DNA of 64,000 nt from positions 1 through 64,000 of the forward strand of contig JAZNJM010000064.1 of assembly GCA_045578045.1 (NCBI GenBank). Direction: 5' to 3'. The position numbers and the translations under genes are program-made. This document shows, in pieces, positions 37,101-47,006 of this stretch (position 1 is its first letter; every line of letters begins with the position of its first letter). This DNA comes from SIG653 sp045578045 (GTDB lineage: Bacteria > Bacillota > Clostridia > Oscillospirales > CAG-382). The notes beneath the pieces are model-generated. The model was not told the DNA's origin and did no database searches. It saw nothing but the letters and a program-made list of their open reading frames with translations.

Positions 37101-38102
37101 TTATTCTCCCACCTTTCTTAGTAATTTATTTACCAAAAGGTTAGCACCAAACATCATTAAGAACAACAATGTCGCTATTGCAGATGCATAACCAAGTTCA
37201 AAACGTTGTCCGCCGTAGTCGTCCAAATGGTGAGTAATTGTATGAGCACAATAGTTTGGGCTTGGGAATCCAACAAGAGCTGTTATAATTCCACCGAATC
37301 CAAATGAGCCAGTAATTGAGAGAATAGCACCAAGCATCATCTGAGGACGCATTGTGGGCAACGTGATATACCAAAGCTCTTGCCAACGGTTTTTAATTCC
37401 GTCAACTGCACCAGCTTCGTAGAGAGATTTATCAACAACCTGAAAACCTGCAATGAACGTAAGGAAGGATGTGCCCAAGCTGGTCCAGAGCGCGATAGCA
37501 ATAATAAGTGGGAATATGTATTCTTCATCCTGAAACCAAAGAATTGGATTTGTTATCAGGTTAAGTCTCATAAGCCAAGAGTTAACAAGTCCGTATTGGT
37601 CAGATGCGAAGAAATATGTCCAGATAAGATATATATTACCTGATATTGAAGGTGCATAGAAAAGCAACGTTACAACAGCACGAATCTTTGGTCTGAGCTC
37701 GTTAATAAACCAAGCGAAGAAAAGTGAAAGTAAGTAAGATGCCGGCCCCGTTACACCTGCAAAAACAAAAGTGTTTTTAATCGCAGTAAGGAATATATCA
37801 TCTTCAAGGAACAATCTGATATAGTTCTGTGCATAAACTATTTCAGGCCATTCAAGCATATTAAACGTTGTGAAACTAAGGAAAAATGAGAAAACAACAG
37901 GTATTACAGTAAAGAGGAAAAACAAGAAGAAGAAGGGCAAAATCATTACATATGCAACCCAATTGTTTTTAATTTCGCTTAAAGTCCAAGCGAACTTAGA
38001 TATGTCTTTTCTTGCTACAACTTTTTCAGTATTTGATTCTGTCTCTTTTGTCGTTTTGGGTTTTACTTCATTTTTCGTTTTTGTCTTTTGTTCTTTAGAC
38101 AT
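37101..38102 (-). CDS. Sugar ABC transporter permease (MalF-like), first pair
   Basis: 333 residues. A Lys/Thr/Glu-rich N-terminal tail (1-40) is followed by six predicted helices and the EAA loop YEAGAVDGIKNRWQELWYI. It starts after a GGGAGGG-type RBS, 59 bases downstream of the solute-binding protein gene, which is the usual SBP-MalF-MalG order. Confidence 0.9.
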   Translation of the reverse strand: MSKEQKTKTKNEVKPKTTKETESNTEKVVARKDISKFAWTLSEIKNNWVAYVMILPFFFLFFLFTVIPVVFSFFLSFTTFNMLEWPEIVYAQNYIRLFLEDDIFLTAIKNTFVFAGVTGPASYLLSLFFAWFINELRPKIRAVVTLLFYAPSISGNIYLIWTYFFASDQYGLVNSWLMRLNLITNPILWFQDEEYIFPLIIAIALWTSLGTSFLTFIAGFQVVDKSLYEAGAVDGIKNRWQELWYITLPTMRPQMMLGAILSITGSFGFGGIITALVGFPSPNYCAHTITHHLDDYGGQRFELGYASAIATLLFLMMFGANLLVNKLLRKVGE

Positions 38103-38161
38103 TTGATACCCTCCCTGTTATTTTTAAGATTAGGGAAGTGCTATATGTTTTTTTGTTTATA

Positions 38162-41100
38162 CTAATCAAGGAATGTTGCATCTTCAAAATCCCCCGATGT
38201 ACAAAGTCCAAATTCTTTACGTTTTCTGTCAAACTCGTTATTAATATCTTCAACATAATTTCTAAGAGTATCAACAGGATCTGCCGAATCGTTATAAACG
38301 GAAAGGAATGCAAATCCGCAGTAACGAGCAATAATGTATCCACCTGGATAGTCAGGCATAAGTGTTACATCCTGGAACTGAGCAAACAAGTTGTCATATT
38401 CAGATTTTGACCATGGCATATTGTAGAGAGCTTCAAGGTTTGCTGTTCCGTATTTTGCGGAAGGACCAAGAAGAGCTTCAAGTTCATTACCATAATCACT
38501 TTGTATTTGAGCTGATGTCCACCACTGGATAAACGTCCAAGCACTAAATGCGTTTTCATCAGTACAACCTTTAAGAATAACAACGCCCGATACACCTGCA
38601 AGAGCAGTATTGGTTATGGTTCCATCTTGATTGAGATAACCTGGCATTGGTGTAAATTCCCAAAGTCCGTTGATTTCAGGAGCGAATACTATGAGTTGGT
38701 TGTAAGCACTGTAATCGCACCAAGCAAGAGGCATTTCACCTGTACGGAAACGGTTTGCAAAATCGTATGATACAGGGAATCCATACATTGTTGAAAGCTG
38801 ACAAGCTTCTTTAAATGAAGCAAGTGAAATATCACAATCAAGGTTAATAGACATACCGTCTGTTTTGGGGAATGTATAAGTATACGTTCCGTCTCCGTTG
38901 TCTTTTACATACTTATATTCAAAATCAGGACGATTATTTTCATTATACGTTACTTGATAGGTGTTTCTCGTTTCTTCAAGTTTATCACCAAACTCATCCA
39001 TATAATGTTCATAATATGTTTTGCCATCGTCAGCAAGTTTTCCGCCATAGTTATAAAGTGTCTCACCCTGCTGATACATCCATGTGAATGAAACGCCTGT
39101 TCCCGTTGGGAATCCTATATCCATTTTATTTGCATCAAGGGTGTAGATAATATCATAAAGCTCATCCCAAGTTTTTGGAACTTCAACGCCAAGCTCTGCA
39201 AAAATATCTTTTCTATAGAAAAGCATAGGGAAGCTCATTCCTTCTGGAATTGCGTACGTTACACCGTAAAGCGTAAGAGGAATTGTTGCGGGTTCAGCAA
39301 AACGCTTTTTAACTTCTTCAAAGGAATCAACATCGTCAAAGAATTTGCTATATACGGGATCGTCTTTGTATTTCTGCATTCCCGCTTCTGTAAAGTTAAA
39401 TCCGATTTTCTGAAGCTCAGGGTCGTCAGAATCTGCATCAGGATTATTTACAGCTTTAATTGCATAACGAATAGAATAGTTAATAACTGTTCCAGAGTCA
39501 AGACCGAAAGTAACGTCTGGGCCTGTTCCAGCAAGAATAGAAGGAAGAAGCGAACCGCCTACAACAATCTTCATTTCAACGTTTATTCCAGGATACTTTT
39601 TAGCAAAGTCATTATCTATAAGATCACGAATAATCTGAGCAGTATCTCTTGAAGCAGAGGTCCAAACAAGAATGGATTTGCTTTCGTCAACCGGCTCGTC
39701 GTTGTCTGTGAAACTTCCAATTGTTGTATAGTCAGAGAAGAATGACATTATAAATCTCTTAACTTCGCCCCAGAGAGTTTCAAAGAATCCGCCTTCAGCA
39801 TCAGGAAGTTTTGCATCAGTTGATTGGAAGAGAATATAGTCAACATCAAGAGGCTGTGCCTGAGTTGACGTTACCCAAGTACCAAGAGAACCTATCTGTG
39901 CTTTAAGGTCAGCAAGCATACCTGCAACCTTTGTTGGTCTTGTTCCCATTTGTTCAAGAATATATGCTGTTTTATCAAGAACAACAGAGTGGTCTCCCTT
40001 ATAACCGATAATTTTTTCAAGCTCATCGGAAATGTTTGTAAGGAGTTCGGCTTGTGCCTTAAAACCTTTAAGTACTTCTGGCATTGAGGTTTCGAATCCA
40101 TAATCACGGAATTCATCAGGTTCAGAACCTGTTACCATCAATATTTTTCTATAATATCCGTTTATTATATTAAGAGAGTTTTCAACGTTACTGAGAATAT
40201 ATGCCATATCACCAAGGACAGCTTCCATACGTATGCTATGAACACCCTTTTCAAGATAGAACTTAAAGGTTGTTTCTCCATCTGTTAAACCCTTGGCTAT
40301 AAATTCTTGTGAGTAATTAAACTGAAGATTTTTAGCTTCTTCAAATGGAACAACTCCGTCAATGGAAATGCTTCTTGAAACATACATACCAGCGTATATA
40401 TCCTGTTTTGCTCTAAGAACAATATTATAAAATCCAGTTTCAGGAATATCAACTCTCCACTCTATCCATTGACCGAGATACTGCCATTTATCTCCACCGA
40501 TTTCATTGAATCTGATTCTGGAAGCATCCCAAGGCTCAGTTATAACGGAAGATGTGTTAGAAATCTGATATATAGTTTTACTTGATGTGTATGTTGAATG
40601 TTCAGCCTGGATCTTAAAAGAAGTTCCATCTTTAACATTATTTTCCTTGCCTTCATTTGCATTGAGATACTCTTCGTAAGTTGGAGCACTTTCAGCAGTT
40701 TTTAAAGTTATTGATTTAACAACTAATGGCTCACGCAAGGTTTTAAGAGTTATCTGATGTTCACCTTTTGACAAATAAAATTTGAGAGGAGTAGAACTAT
40801 ATCCCGTGGAATCGTAAAAATAGTCTGTCATCCACTCACCAATAAGTTGCTTTTGAGGTTTCTTTTCATTTCCCAACGTATCCTGCGGGAAAACACGATC
40901 AGGAGTAATTCCAGCCGTCTTATCAAAGAAGTCCTTAGAGTCAGAATATGTATGATTACCTTTCGTATCTGTGTATACATCAATCCATTTTCTTGTAAAT
41001 TCAATAGAACGTGCTTCTTTATATGGAACTACAGAATCGATAAGAATAGCTCTTTCGATGTCTGAGTTTTTTGAAGAAGAAACAAGAGTTACAGAAGAAT

Positions 41101-41638
41101 TGCAACCAGACTCCTTAGCTTCGCACTCAGGGCAATGAGATTTCTCGCATTTAGTGCAAACAGAGTATCCCTGATTGTCAAGAAAAGCTGTAATACCACA
41201 TTTTTCGCACTCGTACAAATAAATAGAGCCTGTGTAGTATTCCATCTCAATTGAATAAAATGCATCGCCTGGAGAGGTGATATTAAAAGAAATATCCCCG
41301 TCATCACCAATAACAAGAGCGTTAGCAACAGCTTTTCCCTCAGAATCTTTGAAAAGATTGCTTTCAAAGAGATAGGAAGCGTCAGTATGCTCTTTATCGA
41401 TTTTGTTAAAATCGACAGAAATTACATCATCGGCGTCTTTGATGTAGTTATACTTTTCCAGATAGTCAGGGTAAGTAACTTCTGTCAAAAGTTCTTTCAT
41501 TTCTTCCAAGGAAGTACGATACATAGAATCCTCGGAAGCCTTGGCTGTTAAACCCATATCAGTAGGTTGCGCTATTAATACAATAAATAGCATCAATAAC
41601 GTAAAAATTCTGACGGGCATAGAACGTTTTTTTGTCAT
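38162..41638 (-). CDS. Giant extracellular solute-binding protein with CBM-like modules
   Basis: 1158 residues from the ATG at 41638, which follows AGGAGG; the longer frame to 41755 runs into the promoter. After a signal peptide come two carbohydrate-binding-like beta modules (about 80-335 and 345-510; GQWIEWRVDIPETGFYNIVL is typical), a helical region (about 520-640) and a MalE-type binding domain (about 680-1155; GGSLLPSILAGTGPDV). The first module contains a Cys cluster (CxxC, CxxC, HCxxC and one more Cys; coded within 41101-41220), like a zinc ribbon. There is no lipobox, so anchoring is unclear. It is the first gene of the operon. It probably binds a polymer before uptake. Confidence 0.8.
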   Translation of the reverse strand: MTKKRSMPVRIFTLLMLFIVLIAQPTDMGLTAKASEDSMYRTSLEEMKELLTEVTYPDYLEKYNYIKDADDVISVDFNKIDKEHTDASYLFESNLFKDSEGKAVANALVIGDDGDISFNITSPGDAFYSIEMEYYTGSIYLYECEKCGITAFLDNQGYSVCTKCEKSHCPECEAKESGCNSSVTLVSSSKNSDIERAILIDSVVPYKEARSIEFTRKWIDVYTDTKGNHTYSDSKDFFDKTAGITPDRVFPQDTLGNEKKPQKQLIGEWMTDYFYDSTGYSSTPLKFYLSKGEHQITLKTLREPLVVKSITLKTAESAPTYEEYLNANEGKENNVKDGTSFKIQAEHSTYTSSKTIYQISNTSSVITEPWDASRIRFNEIGGDKWQYLGQWIEWRVDIPETGFYNIVLRAKQDIYAGMYVSRSISIDGVVPFEEAKNLQFNYSQEFIAKGLTDGETTFKFYLEKGVHSIRMEAVLGDMAYILSNVENSLNIINGYYRKILMVTGSEPDEFRDYGFETSMPEVLKGFKAQAELLTNISDELEKIIGYKGDHSVVLDKTAYILEQMGTRPTKVAGMLADLKAQIGSLGTWVTSTQAQPLDVDYILFQSTDAKLPDAEGGFFETLWGEVKRFIMSFFSDYTTIGSFTDNDEPVDESKSILVWTSASRDTAQIIRDLIDNDFAKKYPGINVEMKIVVGGSLLPSILAGTGPDVTFGLDSGTVINYSIRYAIKAVNNPDADSDDPELQKIGFNFTEAGMQKYKDDPVYSKFFDDVDSFEEVKKRFAEPATIPLTLYGVTYAIPEGMSFPMLFYRKDIFAELGVEVPKTWDELYDIIYTLDANKMDIGFPTGTGVSFTWMYQQGETLYNYGGKLADDGKTYYEHYMDEFGDKLEETRNTYQVTYNENNRPDFEYKYVKDNGDGTYTYTFPKTDGMSINLDCDISLASFKEACQLSTMYGFPVSYDFANRFRTGEMPLAWCDYSAYNQLIVFAPEINGLWEFTPMPGYLNQDGTITNTALAGVSGVVILKGCTDENAFSAWTFIQWWTSAQIQSDYGNELEALLGPSAKYGTANLEALYNMPWSKSEYDNLFAQFQDVTLMPDYPGGYIIARYCGFAFLSVYNDSADPVDTLRNYVEDINNEFDRKRKEFGLCTSGDFEDATFLD

Positions 41639-41743
41639 TCGCTTTTCCTCCTGGTAGCGTTTAAATGGGAATTGACCTGTATAAAAGTGTGGATGAAGAA
41701 TAAATTGAAATTTGTACTCTTTGCCACATTTTTTAACGATAGT

Positions 41744-41772
41744 ATAATACCACAACGATAACTTTTTGTCAA
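41744..41772 (-). promoter_or_regulatory. Promoter of the seven-gene transport operon
   Basis: Minus strand: a perfect TTGACA (41767-41772) and TATTAT (41744-41749) with a 17-base spacer, about 100 bases before the start codon. No other promoter of this quality was seen within the operon. I did not find an obvious catabolite-response operator. Confidence 0.8.
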
Positions 41773-42252
41773 GAGTGCATATAAATAAGAGAGTTTTAAG
41801 AATAATAATTTCGTATTTTGATAAACGTTATTTTTCAAATCGATTTTTAAACAAAAAAAGCATTGGGCATCTTAGGTAAATTTTAATAAATATAAATTTA
41901 TTTACCAAATTTCAATTAATATATAAATTAACTTTATCATACCGTTTTAGCCTTTTAAAACGCATTTTAAAGACTTTATGCCAACTTTTTATAATCATAA
42001 ATTCTTAATATGTAAATTTTATATTCTTTTATTGTTTTATCAAAATTAATACATCAACGAAAAATCAATTGTTAAATGATAATTTTTCAAGGATGTTTTT
42101 AAAGAACAAACCGATTATTTTGTATATATTGCACAATTTTGTGTTTCAAAATTCTACATTGTGAAAAAAATCACAAAACATTTGTTCGAGTGCTCTTTTC
42201 AATAATTTAAGTCATCTTTCTTTCATTTTATATTATTTTGTGATTATTTCTT
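41773..42252. other. AT-rich intergenic region without a recognised gene
   Basis: About 480 bases between the operon promoter and the end of the VanY-like gene. It is very AT-rich, and the only structure I could see is an imperfect inverted repeat (GGTAAAT at 41875-41881 with ATTTACC near 41909-41915). No coding sequence of useful length and no RNA gene were recognised. Confidence 0.5.
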
Positions 42253-42293
42253 GTTTTTTTATTTTTATTTTTATTTTTATTTTTATTTTTATT
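42253..42293. repeat. ATTTTT microsatellite at a gene end
   Basis: About six tandem copies of a six-base unit (ATTTTT) immediately downstream of the stop codon of the VanY-like gene. On that gene's transcript it reads as AAAAAT repeats. Confidence 0.85.
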
Positions 42294-42294
42294 A

Positions 42295-43338
42295 TTATGA
42301 ATTAAATGCAGTTATAATAAACCCATTTGAATTATCTCCCGAAATATTATAAGACATTCCTTTAGGTACTTTTATTTCTGTTTTAGAAACGGTTTTATCA
42401 GCAGGAGAATAATATACTAAATATTCTTCATTCCCCGATATTATTTTCAAAGGCGAAGAATAAGATGTTTTTTCCAATAATTCTATATATTCTTCTAACG
42501 TAAGTTTATTAGAATACATATATTCAGCGTGAGGAATTCCAACATATCTGAAATGATTATCGTCCTTCACTTGTGTTATTTCACTTTTATCAGCGGGATA
42601 TCTTAAAACAAAACCGTATCTATGTGCGTTTTCGATTAACCACGAATATTCGCCTTCTCCAATTTTTCCTCCAGAGGGATATAACATCAAATTGAAAGAA
42701 AGTCCAGTATGATGATCACTTTCACCCGCTTTAACCCCCCATTTTTGTGCTTCTTCGGCAGAAACACTTTTTATATATTTCTCATACTTCTGCTGTTGTT
42801 CTTCCTTGGTTATAAAACCATTTATCATAGTTACGTTTGTTTTTCCCGATAAATCATAAAAATCGCCTAAAAAATCGTTTGCCGAAAGGATTGTTTTCTC
42901 AAAAAGTTTTTCTTCTCCCGTTCCTAACTTATACTTTATTGTTTTCAGATCGTATACGTCAATAGCTTGTTCTTCTTCTGCAAACATATAATGATTTTTT
43001 TTATTTACGAGAATAAGATCACCTTTATATACGGAAGAAGAATCAATTTCTATAATATCAAAATTTTCTTTTTCTTCTGAACTTTCTTCCGAGGTATCAT
43101 TGCTTAATAAAACTTCTTCTGATTCAGATGACAGAAGGTCTATTATTTCATATCCTTCTTTCGAATTTTCTATGCTTCCGTTTGAAGATTCATTTTTGTT
43201 TTTTTTGCTTGAATTATCCGTAAAAAGCATAATGGCAACAGAAAACATTCCAACGATCAAGCAAACAATGAGTGCAGAATATTCTCTTATACCAAACTTT
43301 GTTTTGTCCATATATTCGCCATTCCGTTTTTTACTCAT
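42295..43338 (-). CDS. VanY-like (M15B) protein, probably catalytically altered
   Basis: 347 residues: an N-terminal membrane helix (20-40), an acidic Ser/Glu linker (45-95), then an M15-like D-Ala-D-Ala carboxypeptidase domain. The first zinc motif SxHxxGxxxD reads SDHHTGLSFN (207-216), with Asn where the zinc-binding Asp belongs. The second, ExxH, reads DDNH (259-262), with Asp for the catalytic Glu. The zinc histidines remain. It may bind peptidoglycan stems without cleaving them, or be weakly active. The start follows GGGGGA. A further 60-residue C-terminal beta extension is unexplained. Confidence 0.75.
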   Translation of the reverse strand: MSKKRNGEYMDKTKFGIREYSALIVCLIVGMFSVAIMLFTDNSSKKNKNESSNGSIENSKEGYEIIDLLSSESEEVLLSNDTSEESSEEKENFDIIEIDSSSVYKGDLILVNKKNHYMFAEEEQAIDVYDLKTIKYKLGTGEEKLFEKTILSANDFLGDFYDLSGKTNVTMINGFITKEEQQQKYEKYIKSVSAEEAQKWGVKAGESDHHTGLSFNLMLYPSGGKIGEGEYSWLIENAHRYGFVLRYPADKSEITQVKDDNHFRYVGIPHAEYMYSNKLTLEEYIELLEKTSYSSPLKIISGNEEYLVYYSPADKTVSKTEIKVPKGMSYNISGDNSNGFIITAFNS

Positions 43339-43355
43339 AATTCCCCCGTATAAAA

Positions 43356-43384
43356 TACATAATAAATTAAATATAATTCGTCAA
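43356..43384 (-). promoter_or_regulatory. Possible promoter of the VanY-like gene
   Basis: Minus strand: TTGACG (43379-43384) and a weak TATGTA (43356-43361), 17 bases apart, just after the hairpin that ends the PFOR transcript. Confidence 0.4.
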
Positions 43385-43388
43385 TAGG

Positions 43389-43421
43389 CTGAAAGCCGGA
43401 GTTAAAAACTCCGACTTTCAG
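43389..43421 (-). terminator. Hairpin after PFOR
   Basis: CTGAAAG and CGGAGT pair with ACTCCG and CTTTCAG around a 5-base loop, with one mismatch, about 50 bases past the PFOR stop. There is no U-run on the left side, so it may protect the mRNA end instead of terminating. Confidence 0.55.
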
Positions 43422-43472
43422 AATCATAAATACTTAATTAAATCGTATTGTAATTTTGCTGTTAAACAATAA

Positions 43473-46400
43473 TTAGTTTAATTCAGCTTTTTTAACAAGT
43501 TTTGCACGTTTTACTTTAGCTGCTTCTTCAGCCTTTGCAAAGAGTACAGTTGCTCTTTCTGGGAAGGACTGAGTAAGTCTTGCATAACGTGTTTCGGACT
43601 TAATAAAGTCAATATAGTTTGCAGTTGGTTCTTTGGAGTCGATAACGAGCTTCTGTTCTGCTTCTGGATTATATCTGAACATATTCCAGTATCCACATTC
43701 AACAGCACGTTTCATTTCCTGCTGACAGTTCTGCATTCCGCCCTTAACACCATGCATTTCACAAGGTGCATAACCAATGATAAGAGAAGGTCCGTTGTAT
43801 GCTTCTGCTTCGGAGAGAGCTTTGAGTGTCTGATTCATATCAGCACCCATAGCGATCTGAGCAACGTAAACGTAACCATAAGACATTGCAATTTCAGCAA
43901 GGTTCTTTTTGCCGATTGCTTTGCCAGCAGCAGCAAACTGTGCAACCTGACCGATGTTGGAAGCCTTGGAAGCCTGTCCGCCTGTGTTGGAGTAAACTTC
44001 AGTATCAAATACCATAACGTTTACGTTTTCACCACTTGCGAGAACGTGGTCAAGACCACCGAAACCGATATCGTATGCCCAACCATCGCCGCCGAAGATC
44101 CAAATGGATTTCTTGGAGAGGTAGTCTTTTTCTTCGAGGATAGCTTTGCAAAGTTCACAATCGCATCCGCTTATTGCTTTAACAAGAGCATCTGTTGCAA
44201 CGCTGTTTGCTTTGCCATCGTCATATGTTTCAAGATATGCTTTTGCAGCTTCTTTAATTGCTTCAGGAGCATCTCCGTTTGCGAGCTGTTCTACATAACC
44301 TTTGAGTTTTTCTCTGAGAGCTTTCTGACCGAGAGCCATACCAAGACCGTGTTCAGCATTATCTTCAAAGAGGGAGTTTGCCCAAGCAGGACCTCTTCCT
44401 GATTCTCTGTTAACAGTGTATGGAGTTGCAGGTGCGGAGCCACCCCAAATTGATGAACAGCCAGTAGCGTTGGAAATATACATTCTTTCGCCGAAGAGCT
44501 GAGTTATAAGTCTTGCATAAGATGTTTCTGCACATCCAGCACAAGAGCCTGAGAACTCAAGGAGAGGCTGTTTAAACTGACTTCCTTTAACGGAAGTGTC
44601 AATGAATGGAAGGTCCTTAGAGGAAACGTTAGCAACTGCATAATCGAATGCTGCTTGTTGATCAAGCTGACTTTCCTGACTTGTCATTTCGAGAGCGCGT
44701 TTTCCTTCTTTTGTTGGACACGCTTTTACGCAAAGAGTACATCCCATACAGTCAAGAGGAGAAATTGCCATAGTAAATTTAAGAGTTTCACAGCCTTTGC
44801 CGAGCATCTTTGCAGTGAATTTTGTTGATGCGGGAGCAGCAGCAGCTTCTTCTTCGTTCATTGCGAAAGGACGAATTGCTGCGTGTGGGCAAACGAATGC
44901 ACACTGGTTACATTGGATACAGTTTTCTGCATGCCATACTGGAACATCAACTGCAACACCGCGTTTTTCGTATGCAGCAGAGCCTTGTGGGAATGTACCG
45001 TCTACGCTATCCATAAATGCGGAAACAGGAAGGCTGTCTCCGTCCATTTTTCCAACGGGAACAACGATGTCTTTAACAAATTTAACGAGTTCGGGACGTG
45101 TTCCTTCAACTTTAGCAACGGGAGTTGTTTCTGTTATGTTCTTCCATCCCTCAGGAACGTCAACTTTAACAATAGCATCGATACCAGCATCGATAGCGTT
45201 GTAGTTAAGCTGAACAACTTCTTCGCCCTTCTTGAGATATGACTTTTTAGCCATATATTTCATCTGTTCAACAGCTTTTTCAATTGGAAGAATATCAGCA
45301 AGTTTGAAGAAAGCAGATTGGAGAATTGTATTTGTACGTTTGCCCATTCCGATTTCTTTTGCCTTATCGATAGCGTTGATGATGTAGAAGTTAATATTAT
45401 TATTTGCAATATATGCTTTTGTTTCAGGAGTCAAGTGTTTGTCAAGTTCTTCTGCTGTCCATTGGCAGTTAAGAAGGAACGTTCCGCCGGGTTTAACGTC
45501 CTGAACAATTTTATACCCCTTAACGATATAAGAAGGATTATGACAAGCTACAAAGTTTGCCTTGTTGATGTAGTATGGTGATTTAATAGCTTTATCGCCG
45601 AAACGCAAGTGGGAAATTGTAATACCACCTGTTTTCTTTGAGTCATACTGGAAATATGCCTGAATGTATTTATCAGTATTGTCGCCGATGATTTTGATGG
45701 AGTTTTTGTTTGCACCAACAGTTCCGTCTCCGCCAAGTCCCCAGAATTTACAAGAAATTGTTCCTTCAGCAGCTGTATCAGGAGCTGGTTTTTCTTCAAG
45801 AGAAAGTCCTGTTACGTCATCAACGATACCAATGGTGAAATTATTCTTTGGAGCATCTTTTGCGAGATTATCATAAACAGCAAAGATGCTTGAAGGAGGT
45901 GTATCTTTAGATCCGAGACCGTAACGACCGCCAACTATAGTTGCTTTAACACCCATCTGTGCAAGAGCAGTAACAACGTCAAGGTAAAGAGGTTCGCCAA
46001 GAGAACCTGGTTCTTTTGTTCTGTCAAGAACAGCTATTTTCTTACAAGTTGCAGGAATTGCTTCTGCAAGTTTTGCAGCAACGAAAGGTCTGTAAAGACG
46101 AACTTTAATAAGACCAACTTTTTCGCCCGCAGCGTTCATATAGTCGATAACTTCTTCTGCCACATCGCAGATAGAGCCCATAGCTATAATAACTCTTTCT
46201 GCATCAGCAGCACCATAATAGTTAAAGAGCTTATAATCTGTTCCGCATTTTGCGTTTACTTTGTCCATATATTCTTCAACAATTGCTGGAAGTGCATCGT
46301 AATAACCGTTACATGCTTCTCTGTGCTGGAAGAATATATCACCGTTTTCAGCTGAACCACGAAGAACGGGATGTTCAGGATTAATTGCTCTTGCTCTGAA

Positions 46401-47006
46401 TGCTTTAACTGCATCCATATCAACCATTTCTTTAAGATCATCATAATCCCATACTTCAATTTTCTGAATTTCGTGGGATGTTCTGAATCCATCGAAGAAG
46501 TTTACAAAAGGAACTCTACCTTTGATTGTTGCAAGGTGTGCAACTGCACCAAGGTCCATAACTTCCTGTGGGTTTGTATTTGCGAGCATAGCAAAGCCTG
46601 TCTGACGGCAAGCGTATACGTCGGAATGATCTCCGAAAATATTAAGTGCATGAGATGCTACGCAACGAGCTGAAACGTGAAATACTGATGGGAGCAATTC
46701 ACCTGCAATCTTATACATATTAGGGATCATAAGAAGAAGTCCCTGAGATGCTGTATAAGTTGTGGTGAGAGCACCTGCTGCCAAAGAACCGTGAACCGTA
46801 CCTGCGGCACCAGCTTCTGATTGCATTTCAACAACGTTTACTGTTGTTCCGAAAATGTTTTTTCTACCTTGAGCAGACCAAATGTCTGTATAGTCTGCCA
46901 TAGGGCTTGAAGGTGTGATGGGATAGATACCAGCTACTTCTGTGAACGCATATGATACGTGTGCAGCAGCGGTATTACCATCCATGGATAACTTTTGTCT
47001 TGCCAT
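43473..47006 (-). CDS. nifJ: Pyruvate:ferredoxin (flavodoxin) oxidoreductase
   Basis: 1177 residues, the full single-chain length. The N-terminal part carries the pyruvate-binding domain (TEVAGIYPITPSSPMAD). The central part holds two [4Fe-4S] ferredoxin motifs (CIQCNQCAFVCP and CMGCTLCVKACP). The C-terminal thiamine pyrophosphate domain has SGSCAGCAETSY, ISNATGCSS and FGGDGWAYDIG, plus a further Cys pair (CDCELC). It oxidises pyruvate to acetyl-CoA and CO2 and passes electrons to ferredoxin, the core of clostridial fermentation. The start follows AGGAGG. It is monocistronic. Confidence 0.97.
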   Translation of the reverse strand: MARQKLSMDGNTAAAHVSYAFTEVAGIYPITPSSPMADYTDIWSAQGRKNIFGTTVNVVEMQSEAGAAGTVHGSLAAGALTTTYTASQGLLLMIPNMYKIAGELLPSVFHVSARCVASHALNIFGDHSDVYACRQTGFAMLANTNPQEVMDLGAVAHLATIKGRVPFVNFFDGFRTSHEIQKIEVWDYDDLKEMVDMDAVKAFRARAINPEHPVLRGSAENGDIFFQHREACNGYYDALPAIVEEYMDKVNAKCGTDYKLFNYYGAADAERVIIAMGSICDVAEEVIDYMNAAGEKVGLIKVRLYRPFVAAKLAEAIPATCKKIAVLDRTKEPGSLGEPLYLDVVTALAQMGVKATIVGGRYGLGSKDTPPSSIFAVYDNLAKDAPKNNFTIGIVDDVTGLSLEEKPAPDTAAEGTISCKFWGLGGDGTVGANKNSIKIIGDNTDKYIQAYFQYDSKKTGGITISHLRFGDKAIKSPYYINKANFVACHNPSYIVKGYKIVQDVKPGGTFLLNCQWTAEELDKHLTPETKAYIANNNINFYIINAIDKAKEIGMGKRTNTILQSAFFKLADILPIEKAVEQMKYMAKKSYLKKGEEVVQLNYNAIDAGIDAIVKVDVPEGWKNITETTPVAKVEGTRPELVKFVKDIVVPVGKMDGDSLPVSAFMDSVDGTFPQGSAAYEKRGVAVDVPVWHAENCIQCNQCAFVCPHAAIRPFAMNEEEAAAAPASTKFTAKMLGKGCETLKFTMAISPLDCMGCTLCVKACPTKEGKRALEMTSQESQLDQQAAFDYAVANVSSKDLPFIDTSVKGSQFKQPLLEFSGSCAGCAETSYARLITQLFGERMYISNATGCSSIWGGSAPATPYTVNRESGRGPAWANSLFEDNAEHGLGMALGQKALREKLKGYVEQLANGDAPEAIKEAAKAYLETYDDGKANSVATDALVKAISGCDCELCKAILEEKDYLSKKSIWIFGGDGWAYDIGFGGLDHVLASGENVNVMVFDTEVYSNTGGQASKASNIGQVAQFAAAGKAIGKKNLAEIAMSYGYVYVAQIAMGADMNQTLKALSEAEAYNGPSLIIGYAPCEMHGVKGGMQNCQQEMKRAVECGYWNMFRYNPEAEQKLVIDSKEPTANYIDFIKSETRYARLTQSFPERATVLFAKAEEAAKVKRAKLVKKAELN

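Noticed and set aside
41639..41755. Longer N-terminus of the giant binding protein
   Set aside because: It overlaps the -10 region of the promoter, and the signal peptide begins at the ATG at 41638 with AGGAGG upstream.
43752..45242. Long plus-strand frames opposite PFOR
   Set aside because: They are shadows of a highly biased coding sequence. The minus-strand PFOR is unambiguous.
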